Part shown: in pieces, positions 54,709 to 64,000 of the stretch
How positions within the stretch are numbered: position 1 is the first letter of the stretch
Layout of the letters: each line of letters starts with the position of its first letter
Origin: Dipteronia dyeriana
Taxonomy: Eukaryota > Streptophyta > Magnoliopsida > Sapindales > Sapindaceae
Assembly: GCA_032871835.1 (NCBI GenBank)
Contig: CM065297.1
Span: 64,095,253-64,159,252 of the forward strand
Direction of reading: 5' to 3'
DNA length: 64,000 nt
Made by a program: the position numbers and the translations under genes
The notes under the pieces: model-generated
Databases searched by the model: none
Told to the model about the DNA's origin: nothing
Seen by the model: the letters and a program-made list of their open reading frames with translations, nothing else

Positions 54709-54929
54709 CAGGGTATAGTTCTTTTTGGGCTTGGTTAGAGCGTGACTTACGGCGGCTAACTAGGCGTGACTCACCAAGGCATTAGCGAGTAAATAAGCCG
54801 CTGGACCCTATCCACGCATTCCTTGGCCAAGGCCCCTCTTACGGCGGTTTCTGAAACGGCCAAGTAGATTTGAAGATCTTCTCCAGGACTTGGCTTAACC
54901 TACAGTGGAGGGCTTGACAAGTATTTTTT

Positions 54930-55858
54930 TCAGGCTTGAAAAGCTTGTTCACTTTCCTGGTCCCATTTCATGTTTCTTCCCTGCTTGATGGCTTTGAAGA
55001 ATGGGAGACACTTGTCGATAGACCGAGAGATAAACCTATTGAGCGCTGCTACCTGCCCAATCAAGACTTGAACCTGTTTAAGAGATGTGGGGGATTCTAG
55101 ATCCAGGATAGCCATGATATTTTTCGGGTTGGCCTCTATGCCTCTCTCACGGACCATGAATCCCATAAACTTCCCTGCAGTTGCCTCAAATACGCATTTG
55201 GAAGGGTTCAATCTCATCTGGTTCTCCCTTAGAATCATGAAGGTTCCAAGAAGGTTGCCTAGATGGCCTTCTGAAGTTAAAGACTTGGTGATCATGTCGT
55301 TGATATACACCTCAATCGACCTCCCAATTTTGGGCTTGAACAACCGATTGAATAGCCGTTGATATGTAGCTCCAGCTTTCTTGAGCCCGGAAGGTATCAC
55401 CTTATAGTAGTACAAACCTCGTATTGTGATGAAACTGGTATTTTCCTGGTCCGCGGGGTGCATCATAATTTGATTGTACCCTGAAAATGCATCCATAAAG
55501 CTCAGGAGCTTATTTCCGGAGGTAGAGTCGACTAGATGATCAATTTTTGGTAGAGAGAAGCTATTCTTCAGGCATGCCCGGTTGAGGTCGATAAAATCAA
55601 CACACATGCGCAACTTTCCATTTGCCTTTGTGACCATGACCACGTTGGTGATCCACTCGGGATAATGTATTCTCAGATGAAGCCAGCCAGGGTCAGTTTG
55701 TCCACCTCTTCCTGAACCGCATCATTTCTTTCAAGGTTAAAGTGGTACCTTTTTTGTTTAATAGGTTTGAAGGTCGGATCCGCTGTCAGCCGATGAGCAG
55801 CCAATGTCATCGGGATCCCTGGCATCTCAGCATGACTCCAAGAAAAAATGTCGTTGAA
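54930..55858 (-). pseudogene. E reverse transcriptase
   Basis: It starts with SHAEMPGIPMTLAAHRL and QKRYHFNLERNDAVQEEVDK (55700-55858). A stop and a shift near 55650 lead into the long part with GKLRMCVDFIDLNRAC, FMDAFSGYNQIMMHPAD (first Asp) and the active-site loop VYINDMITKS. The canonical loop is YVDD, so one catalytic Asp is Asn. LNPSKCVFEATAGKFMGFMV and NRFISRSIDKCLPFFKAIK complete palm, thumb and connection. Inactive as written. Confidence 0.88.
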
Positions 55859-56575
55859 CTATGTGAGGAGCTTGATCAAACCCTCTTTCACTCCTGACTC
55901 AAGGGTGGTTCCGATTTTGATGACCTTTGAGGGATCGCCCACTCGGACAGGAATCTTTTTTAACTTATCCACTGGATGGCCGCAGGCCCATTCCTTTCTC
56001 TGTTCCTCGCTGTTGGGCATTATGAGGTCGTCTTCAAGATGATCGGTGGACCCTATATCTCCTAGGTTTAATGCAGGGGATACCCTGTCTTGGATCATTG
56101 TCACCTGGGTGAGTTGTTTTGCTAGAGCCGTTGGGTTGGCCGACACTGCGTAGTATCTCCTGGCTGCTTGCTAATCACCCTGAACTTCCCCCACCTTGTC
56201 TCCGACTGGGAACTTCAGGACATTGTGGTAAATGGAAAGGACCCCTTTAAAGGATGATAAAAATGGCCTCCCTAATATTACATTATAGGCCGATGGGGTA
56301 TCCACCACCAAGAAGTCTGTCATGATATTCTGCTGGAGAGGTGTGGCTCCAATGATCACTGGTAGGATTTTGGATCCCACGGGTGTGATTGAGTCCCTAG
56401 TGAACCCAAATAGCGGGGTAGTGGAGCTTTTGTAGCACCACTGTTTCAAGTTTAGCTTTTCCAGGGTATCTTTAAATAGGACATCAACGCTGCTACCTGT
56501 GTCGACAAGCACACGGTGGACCATGCATTTGGCAATCTGTACCATGATCACCATAGGGTCATCATGAGGCTGCAC
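55859..56575 (-). pseudogene. E aspartic protease and linker to reverse transcriptase
   Basis: The 56171-56575 frame has HRVLVDTGSSVDVLF with the catalytic D-T-G-S and YNVILGRPFLSSFKGVLS near its end, the typical retropepsin layout. The catalytic motif is intact. It is fused in the polyprotein to a linker (55859-56146) with YYAVSANPTALAKQLTQ-like sequence and a stop between. The frame differs from the upstream gag. Confidence 0.85.
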
Positions 56576-57770
56576 GATTTTGTAGACATCCAGTTCAGTG
56601 AAACGATCTGTGACAGCTGAAAGGGGTTGGTCGGTCTCTGGTCGACCTTGAAGATATCCTGCCCTCCGTCCGTATGAGGGACTTTCCTCGCATGGATTTT
56701 CCTGGAACTGTTGAAGGTGCCAGCCAGAGTAGGCCCCCCACTGATGGTATGTATTATCTGAATCTGTTGTATCACGTTCGCCTGCTCCCTCTTCCTTTTC
56801 TCGGTATGCTCTCGGATCTCGGCTTGCACTTCCCTTCCAATATGAATGTTCTCCCTGACTTGCTGTAAGAATTTCACCAAATATCCTCTTCTTATCAAAG
56901 CCTTAATCTGATTCTACAGTTTGTAAAACTCTGAAGTGTTGTGCCCCACGTCCTCGTGAAAGTCACAATATTTATAGCGATTTCTCTTATCGACCGGAGC
57001 TTTCATGGGAGCGGGCTTCTATAGCAAACCCTTGTCAAGAATGGCGAGATAGATTGTTTCACGGGACACATTTAAGGGAGTGAAATTATTATACCCCCTC
57101 TCATCTCATGCTATTGGGGCCACTGTCCTGGGAATTGGTGAAGCTTACGGAGGAGTTCATTTTTCTGGATACCTTTCCGATCTGAATTGAAAAAAGAGGA
57201 AGTTGCATGTTGACTTATTGGGGGGGTTTGTTCTAGCTTTCTTCATCCCTACTTCGGGCTTCCCAGATCGAAGTCGTTGGGTGGAGAAACTCTCCTCGCT
57301 CTCGGGGAAGGACGTCATCCACATATATGACTTACTTGGGTTGGTAGCGTGGCAACGCTTCAGGAACTGGGGGCATGGGCCCTAACCTATCCCGGATCGA
57401 GGTTAGGAGTCCGGTTCTATTACATGCTGGCTCCCGAGGGGTAGGTCCCAGGCGATCAAAGGCGGGTTGCCTAGTCCCGGGCCTGCTTGACTCCCCCTGA
57501 TTGTAGAGGTTTGCTTGTTGGATAGTAATACCCTCAGCTAGCAGTTGAAGAAAGACGTTTTCCACGAAGGCAGCCGATTGTTGGTCGAGCTCGAAATGAT
57601 TTCCCATAGGGGGATCCAGAGTCAGCACAGTGGCTGGCTGGCTGGCCTGGAACTTGGCTAAGGAGCCTGAAATTTCTCCCTTTCTTCGAGACCTTTCGTG
57701 TCGAAGCAACAGAAGGTTGTCCCGATGCACCTGGTTTTCCTTGTGAGGAGCGGAGCCTCATGATTCCTGT
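56548..57770 (-). pseudogene. E gag with central domain deleted
   Basis: The N-terminal part (57332-57760) has ENVFLQLLAEGITIQQANLY. The C-terminal part has YCDFHEDVGHNTSEF, a knuckle with Phe replacing the last Cys, and IRRGYLVKFLQQV (56548-56960). The conserved gag core present in G1 (HLESFVQQMEVHNT) is missing between about 57190 and 57330, so roughly a kilobase is lost. Stops are frequent. Confidence 0.75.
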
Positions 57771-57799
57771 AAAACAATAAACTTTTGAATATAAAGATA

Positions 57800-57826
57800 A
57801 TGGTTCCCACAGACGGTGCCAGATAG
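57800..57826 (-). promoter_or_regulatory. E primer-binding site
   Basis: The minus strand reads TGGCACCGTCTGTGGGAACC starting a few bases after the LTR end. It matches the plant gypsy TGGCGCCGTCTGTGGGAA type. Confidence 0.88.
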
Positions 57827-59082
57827 TGTTAACGGAAAATTCGCTCAGGATGAGAAATTCCTATTAAAACCCTGGAGACCACTTCCACGGAAGTAGTGGC
57901 CGGGGTCGGTACCTTTGATACCTGACCTATTTAGAGGTAAACGGAAGTCTGGATTATAACAATAACAAATGAGAGCTTTTATTATTGATTACTCTATTAC
58001 ATAGAATTTTCTCTCATACATTATCTAGGACGTAGGAAGGTGGTCGCTTTGTACTTGTCGAATAGTGGAAAACAATGGTGGCTGTGTTCTGGATACAGAA
58101 TTTAGGCCCTCCTCTCTTCTTTTCTTTTCTTTTCTTTTCTTTTCTTTTCTTTTCTTTTCCTTTCTTTTCTTTTCTATTCTTTCTTTTCTTTTCTTTTCGT
58201 CTATCTATCGTTATCTCTCTTTTTCTCTTTTTTCTTGTTTTTCTCTGTATCTCCTCCTACCAAGCTTGGCCTTACCTATATATATGGTCCTAATAGGTTT
58301 TAAGTTTGCAAATATCTTGTTGTGATCCCATGAATCTGTTCCCACCTTATTGGGCGGGATTCGTCATTTGAATTTGAATTTGAATTATTACTGGATTCGA
58401 TGATATCGTTGATGGAGATAAGTGTGTTCCCTTTTTAGAATCAAACTCTTGACTTGCATAATACTGGTCATTACGTGGAGATGATCATGTGTGCACTCAT
58501 GTCATGATTTTTCATGGAGTTTACTAGACTATGCTTCGGTCCCAGATGGATCTATGCTTCGGTTCTATTCTCGGGAGCTTGGAAAGGAAATCTTGGTAGG
58601 CATTCCAAGGAGGTAACATGGAACTGATTCATTTAGAGGCCCTCTTCCTCCTTGAATCACGGAGGGGACATCAGGCTTCTTGAGAGGTTAATGGGCTTCT
58701 AGTTTAGGCTACGAATTAAGTTTGACCTCTGTAAGTCTTAACCCAGAGGAGGCTTACTTTGCTTGTCGGGCTTCTTTCGAATGTTTCTTGAGCTTGGTGA
58801 CCCCCCTTGCTTTCATGGGGTGGTTGAGGAGCTCGACCTCAGGAGCTGAGGTTCCCAGATAGGTGGCCTCGAAAAGCCCGGGTTCTAGTGTTCATGTGGG
58901 GGCTTGTCATGGTCACGCCTAGCTTGCTTCCTGATAGTCTTGAAGACGGGTAGACCTTCCCTGCTACAGTGGGGTAGCTTTATGGTCTACCTAGGTCTCA
59001 TGAACATCGACTAAGGGCTTTGATTTGGGGCGGGAAAGAGGAAAATTTCTCTTTGACCCCTGGCCAAATTTTACTATTAACA
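57827..59082 (-). repeat. E 5' LTR
   Basis: 1256 bp, paired with 47123-48301. It contains a (TTTTC)n microsatellite at about 58116-58198 with roughly 16 units and a few interruptions, which explains most of the length difference. Confidence 0.9.
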
Positions 59083-59087
59083 ATACC

Positions 59088-59734
59088 CATCTTCTAGGTT
59101 TTACTTGATTTTCAAATAACCAAGTCAATCTCAAAGTGTTCGGCCCAAGTAACCCTGATTTAGCATTTGAAATTTTCCTTACTGCTTCTACATGCACTTG
59201 CCCATTGGAGCTTTGTACCTGCATATTTTAAACTCTAGAAAAGTTATTAAACAGAAAAGTATTTACCCCTTTTCTTTCTAAAAGGTCGGATAGCTAAAAG
59301 TGCTTTTTTCGAACCCAGTCAGCTTTTGAGCTGACAATGCTTTATTTGCTTCCACTCATATTTTCTTTTTGGATGATCTTTCTTATAGATCGGTTTTTTT
59401 TAGGACATCCAATGCATTTTGCCTGAGTTGGTTCTTCGTATTGATTTTGACTGGTACAGGATTAAAGCGGTTCTATCTAGCTGATCTTTCTGATCAATGT
59501 ATACCTTAAATCACGTATATTATTAAACTGATCAATTTGGCTTCAAAAATGATGGCCTTGAGAATGATCAAGTATTTCATTTAACTGATCATCTTTAGAG
59601 TGATCAAGTGTCTTTTTAATCTAATCAAGTTTGCTTTAAGAATGATCAAATATCTTATTAAACTGATCTTTAGACTGATCAAGTATCTTATTAAACTGAT
59701 TAGTTTTTACCCAAGTGTTACATCGAGGCTCACC
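59088..59734 (-). other. N interior, right part
   Basis: No known domain. At 59540-59710 there is a degenerate tandem repeat of TGATCAAGTATCTTATTAAAC units, about 35 bp, related to 32960-33020 in M. Confidence 0.6.
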
Positions 59735-60511
59735 TGTTAGGTTTTAGTTTGTGTTGGCATGAATTCCATAACAAAATGATGTTTACTTGTAACGACTTAG
59801 TTGTTTAGGTTCATGATGATTCAAGCTTCAATCAAGAAGAAACAACAAGTCAAAGCAAGTTCTAAGTCTTCAAAGAGAAAGGGTGCAATATGGTTCTACA
59901 AATGTATACTAAGACCTCGTCTTTCTCCTACAAGGCTAAGGCACACACACACACATATCATACATATGTGTCTCTACATCGTTGTGCACCATTATTGACA
60001 CACACATACAATTCAAACATATGTGTCCCTGCATCGTTGTGCACCATGTATAACACATTCACACACTTGGAGATGAATGCTCATGCATTGGTTTGGAAAT
60101 AACATGTTTTGGAATATGCATGATTAGAAACTATCTCTATGTAGTTTGCGTTCTAGTGTGAATTGTGTTTGTGTGTGTGTATGTTTTTATAACATGGATA
60201 TTGAACTTGGATTTAGTCTTAAATCATTCTTGATTGAGTTCCGGTCATTTTGGTTACTCATACTATTGATTTCAAGTTTAAAGTCAAAAGATACTACACT
60301 TTCAACTCATGTTTCATACATTGCCTTTGTCTTCATATATCGAGTCGAATTATTATTTTCTGGGTTGATTAACTTATATTTCCATGTCCGTGTGAGAGTT
60401 ACGGTTTGTAATCCACAAACAGATTCGAATTCCGACTTCGGAAACCGGAGAACGGTCGAAGAAAGCCAAGGAGGGTCGAAGGAGAAAGAAGCAAGCATTG
60501 TCTTCTTTTCA

Positions 60512-60578
60512 GAGATGGCGCGTGGCCATCTCGGGGCAGAAGGCTTGCTGTCCCGAGATGCCCACATGCCATCTCGGG
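60512..60578. repeat. Paired palindromes in C U3
   Basis: GAGATGGCGCGTGGCCATCTC-type arms at 60512-60532 and CCCGAGATG / CATCTCGGG arms at 60552-60578. The second extends outward to GCTTGCT / AGCAAGC (about 60543-60587), an arm of about 17 bases. Equivalent pairs occur in the A and D LTRs; B keeps one. Confidence 0.85.
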
Positions 60579-60643
60579 TAGCAAGCTTGCTTGGCTTCTC
60601 TTTGCCCCTCATGGTCATTTCACTTTTCCAAGATTCCTACTCC

Positions 60644-60652
60644 TTTATAAAC
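60644..60652 (+). promoter_or_regulatory. TATA box of C LTR
   Basis: CTCCTTTATAAACTC, 66 bp after the second palindrome, followed by a pyrimidine-rich TTTCCCTCTCAC likely to contain the start site. The same layout is seen in B at about 13950. Confidence 0.65.
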
Positions 60653-62304
60653 TCTTTCCCTCTCACATTTCATTCTAACAAGAAATTCAAATCAAGTGTG
60701 CAGAAATTCTCTCTAAATTTTCTCACATTCCAAACACCATAACTTCTTCATTTGAACTCTGATTTTAGTGATTCAAAGTTGAGAGTGTTCATATGTTCAT
60801 CCTTCATCTTTTCTCTGAAGGTTTGAGTTAAATTTGCTGCTGTTTTTGGTGTCTAAGCTTACTAAAACGGGATTGCACCTAGATCAACTAAGGTATTGAT
60901 TTTCTCTCTAAGTTTTCTTTTAAAACTTGATCAATTGCCTTGGGTTTTCTTCTTCTACATATATTTGTATATTGTGAGTGTTTTGATTTGTGTTTTGTAC
61001 ACTTTCAAAGCTAGATTGAATTTCAATTGAAATCATACATGTTGAGTTAGGTTTTGATTTTGCCTATGTTATCACATGTTTGGGATTGTATTGTGCTAGC
61101 TTTGATTATAGGACTATTTAGTGATCTTTGATTGATTGATTTTGAGAAAAATAGTTCCTCACATGTATTAGGCTCTCTTGGCCAAAATTCTCACATAATA
61201 CATGTGCTTATGTTCTTTTGAGCTATTCATGTGATTTGTTGAATCAATGATTAGGAATATGCTCTAGAACTTATGCTTAGATCTATTTGACATTGTCATA
61301 TGATTTTAGCATGTTTTAGGTTTTTGTGATTTAAACTTGATCTTGTGATTTGTTGATCATATCTTGTGATTCAAGTTTAGATATATGCATGAATCTAGTT
61401 TGTGATTCATGTTGATCATATCTTATATAAACTAGATTGACTATTCATGCATGATTAACTAGACTATATGTGATTTGTGCAATCATGCTCATGTCTGGTA
61501 TTTACCATAAGATGTGTTGATCATAGCATTCTATGTTGCGTGCTTGTTTGCATTTTGCATTCATGATCACCTCGATGCCTTGTGAGAAGGAAGTCTTGAC
61601 AATAGGTGTGAGACCTATGGTGTTGAGCATGAAGTATTGGCAAGAGGTGTAAAGCCTCGGATTGTCGAGCAAGGAAGTCTTGGCTAGAGGTGTGAAGCCC
61701 TGGATAATCTAGCAAGAAGTCTTGCCTAAAGTTGAAAGAACTCAGATAGGTGAGAGCTCGGATGGGTGAGCAAGGAAGTCTTGACTAGAGTCGGGAAGAC
61801 TCGGATAGTTGAGCAAGAAGTCTTGCCTTGGGTTGTGAAGATCCGGATAAGGTGAGCAAGAAATTCTTGACAAGAGGTGTGAAGCCTCGAATTGTTGAGC
61901 ATAGGGCGGCAACTTCTAGAGAAGGATATGAGGGTAGTTTCTAGGTGAAGAGGTCACTTGAGAGATTGTACTTGTCTTATCTACTTGTAGATTTTGTTTA
62001 CCGGTGGCTGCTAGCCCATGGATGTTTCCTCTTCGGAGGTTTACCACGTTATATCTTGTGTCAACTTTTCTCTATCCCTATCTCTCTAATATTTGTATTG
62101 TGGATAGAACTCTTTGTATATGTTGACTTCCTCTTTATAATATTGATTGTGTATGTGTAACAATTACTTGTTTGTATCACATTTTACTTGTGTTTATTTA
62201 TTGATTAATTGTCTTTAATTAATATATATATATATATAGTGATACAAGCAATCTAGAGGGACAAACTTTTGTTTGTTTCTAAGGGAGTCGTGATTATATT
62301 TTCA

Positions 62305-62322
62305 ATTGGTATCAAAGCAGGA
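62305..62322 (+). promoter_or_regulatory. C primer-binding site (initiator tRNA-Met)
   Basis: ATTGGTATCAAAGCAGGAC immediately after the LTR; one change from TGGTATCAGAGC. Confidence 0.92.
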
Positions 62323-62409
62323 CACTAGATTGCACTTAGTGTGAGTCCGGGGTGATACTTTCATAGTTTTTGCAAGGCGTTTGAAGTCATTGGTTTACAA
62401 GACGATGTA

Positions 62410-64000
62410 ATGGCGGAAAGAACCTCAAATACTAGGCCACAATTACTTCATGGCACTAACTATGGGTATCGGAAGTTGAGGATGAAAGCCTACATCCGCC
62501 CTATTGATGAAAGGGCTTGGATGGTAGTAGAAGAAGGTTATAGTCCTCCTACCAAGGTTTTAGAGGATGGAACCATGATACTCAAGCCAATAAGTGAATG
62601 GACAACGAATGAGGTTGAGGTTGCTAAATGGCACCATCGTACTATGAATGTCATCTTTGGAGGAGTTGATGGGCATCAATTCTCCTACATTCAAAATCTT
62701 GAATCCGCAAAGGAAGCTTGGGATACTCTCCAAGTTACTAATGAAGGAACCTTAGCGGTGAAGAAATCAAGGCTTCAAATGTTGGCATCGCAATTTGAAG
62801 GTTTAAGTATGGGTGAGGAAGAAAAGTTTGAAGACTTCCAATTCCGGCTTCTTACCATAGCTAACCAATGTCAAGCACTTGGAGTACCTATCTCAAAAGA
62901 GCGTTTAAATTAGAAAATCCTTAGGTGACGGCCATTGAGGAAAGCAAGGATGTGGATAGTATGAACATCGATGAGTTGCTTGGGTCTCTGCAAACTTATG
63001 AGATGTGCTTGAAGTTAAAGATCAAGAGTAAGGGAATTGCTCTTAATGCTATTAGGAGGAGAGTGATGATGAAAATGAAGAAATGGCACTCTTGGTTAGA
63101 AGGTCCAAGAAGTTTCTAAAGAAGAATGCCAAACTTAAAGGCAAGTCTTCTAAGGAAAAATGAGTCAAGAGAACATCATCTCCAAGGATTGTGAATAATA
63201 GTCAAGCCATGAACAAGAAAGAGGTTCAATGCTATAATTGTCAAGGTTTTGGTCACTTTGCTAGTGAGTGCACCAAGAAGCCACCTAAGAAAGACAAGAA
63301 AGGGAAAGTATTGGCGGCTACTTGGAGTGATGATAATTCTAGTGACAATGAGAGCTCTAGTAGTGAGTCTTCAAGTGATGAAGAGTTGGTGAGCAACTTT
63401 GTAGCTCTAACGGATTCTCATTCTCCACTAGATGTTGGTTGTACAATATCTTTGAACAAGAACTTTCATGCAAATCATGATGGAAACTCTAGTTCCATTC
63501 CTACTAATCTTGAGCTGTTGAAAAAGATAGAAAAGCTTGAAGAAGATAGAGACAATGCTCAAAGAGATGTAGTTGAGAAGGATGATTTGATCAAGAAGCA
63601 ACTAGATGAGTTTGTGGTTGTTACTCGTAGACTTCTTGGTGAAAAATGTGATATTGTGAAGAAGTTTAGAGAACTTGAAAAGATAAACCTTGAGAAGGAT
63701 ATTGTGATATCTTTTTTGAGGAAAAGAGAACAAAAATTGATGGAAGAGATAGACACGGCTAAGGTGGCTATCAAGGATTTAGTGAATGATTCGGTTAGTG
63801 TGTCTAGTGTTAGGAATCTTGTTAAATCTCATAGTGGTGAAGATAACTTGGTAGTTGAAGAGGAGCTTTTGGAAGCACCACTTCCTACACACTTTGATGA
63901 AGTCGTGATTGATAAGAAACCACACAAGAAGAAAAGATCAAAAGCCAAGAAGAAGTTGGCTGACAAGGTATCTTTGCAAACTCCTAGTGAGGCTAGTTCA
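62410..64000 (+). pseudogene. C gag, partial at window end, several breaks
   Basis: It starts at ATGGCGG; the ATG used upstream in A reads TTG here. TNYGYRKLRMKAYI marks the N-terminal domain. TAG at 62911 replaces a Trp codon. Then 28 bp are missing relative to A, one G is missing near 63051, and TGA lies at 63161. From 63164 the frame is open to the end. It includes CYNCQGFGHFASEC (63230-63271), the CCHC knuckle deleted in A, a Ser/Asp-rich linker and a long coiled coil. The second knuckle seen in A and D would lie just past the window. Confidence 0.85.

Larger units (their letters stand above)
47123..59082 (-). mobile_element. Tat-like Ty3/gypsy element E, full length but decayed
   Basis: LTRs at 47123-48301 and 57827-59082 start TGTTAAC and end AACA. 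They are flanked by ATACT (47118-47122) and ATACC (59083-59087), one mismatch. The primer site TGGCACCGTCTGTGGGAAC lies at the right LTR. Right to left come gag, protease, reverse transcriptase, RNase H, integrase, a tandem repeat, and an antisense gene ahead of the 3' LTR. That layout is typical of the Tat branch. Many stops and shifts inactivate it. Confidence 0.9.
44568..59734 (-). mobile_element. Non-coding LTR element N, left LTR and interior, containing E
   Basis: The left LTR is 44568-45460. The interior starts with the same ACCCCCTCAAATCC purine tract as M, continues to 47122, resumes after E at 59088, and is cut at 59734 by element C. The right LTR must be past the window. The preceding AGTAC (44563-44567) is the presumed target duplication. 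No known protein domain is visible in the interior. Confidence 0.75.
59735..62304 (+). repeat. C 5' LTR
   Basis: 2570 bp from TGTTAGGTTTTAG to ATATTTTCA. It has a U3 sense frame of 198 codons (60146-60742), paired palindromes (60512-60532, 60552-60578), a TATA box, and a CAAGAAGTCTTG-type tandem array at about 61590-61890. Near the 3' end about 60-70 bp, including the CCTATTCACCCCC block seen in the other LTRs, are missing at about 62290. Confidence 0.93.
59735..64000 (+). mobile_element. Sirevirus-like Copia element C, 5' part
   Basis: The 5' LTR is 59735-62304, the primer site follows, and gag runs from 62410 to the window end. It is on the plus strand, of the same subfamily as A and B. 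The five bases before it are TCACC. The rest lies outside the window. Confidence 0.9.

Noticed and set aside
58065..58325. Phe/Leu-rich ORFs that look like membrane proteins
   Set aside because: They translate the TTTTC microsatellite in the E LTR.

Overview
This is nuclear DNA from a land plant, most likely a eudicot, and almost all of it is nested transposable elements. No host protein-coding gene is supported. The evidence is structural: plant-type Copia elements with initiator-Met primer sites and very long LTRs (Sirevirus-like), Tat-like and Athila-like Ty3/gypsy elements, CACTA-type DNA elements with TTTCCGACGG or GGGACGAA subterminal repeats, and tRNA-type SINEs. Species cannot be fixed from the sequence.

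Layout, left to right. (1) 1-24942 is the body of a minus-strand Tat-like gypsy element (G1) whose 3' end lies off the left edge. It is split by a complete Sirevirus-like element A (911-12276, target duplication AAAGA), which itself carries a solo LTR (O, 5505-6404, AGATA). Further right it is interrupted by a truncated Sirevirus piece (B, 13046-15651) joined to a pol-less Athila-like element (H, 15652-22670). (2) 24943-31868 holds two copies of a CACTA-like repeat (L), AT-rich intergenic DNA, a complete non-autonomous CACTA element (J, 27943-30306, TCT) containing a SINE, and a second SINE. (3) L copy 2 was hit by two related LTR elements without recognisable genes: M (31869-44270, GTGAT), which contains Sirevirus-like element D (33688-42406, GTTCT), and N (from 44568), which contains Tat-like element E (47123-59082, ATACT/ATACC) and Sirevirus-like element C (59735 to past the window end).

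How the parts relate. No element here has a complete gag-pol. A has gag plus an extra ORF and no pol. D has the end of gag, protease and integrase but no reverse transcriptase. H has gag plus an extra ORF and no pol. E has a full but mutated pol plus an antisense spliced-looking gene. A, C and D share LTR architecture, including paired palindromes upstream of the TATA box. A and D also share a non-coding block before the 3' LTR, so the family is probably mobilised in trans.

The most interesting signal is the extra sense ORF shared by Copia-like A and gypsy-like H. The two proteins align without gaps over a conserved block and belong to the plant-transposon-protein (Transposase_32-like) type. 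The H version begins MARTKQTAR, identical to the histone H3 tail through residue 8. The A version begins MGRIKVT, keeping R2, K4 and T6. The H ORF also has a basic nuclear-localisation-like run and a strongly acidic segment, and its upstream region repeats a motif array found in the element's own LTR promoter. This suggests a nuclear, chromatin-directed accessory protein shared between two retrotransposon superfamilies; that interpretation is inference.
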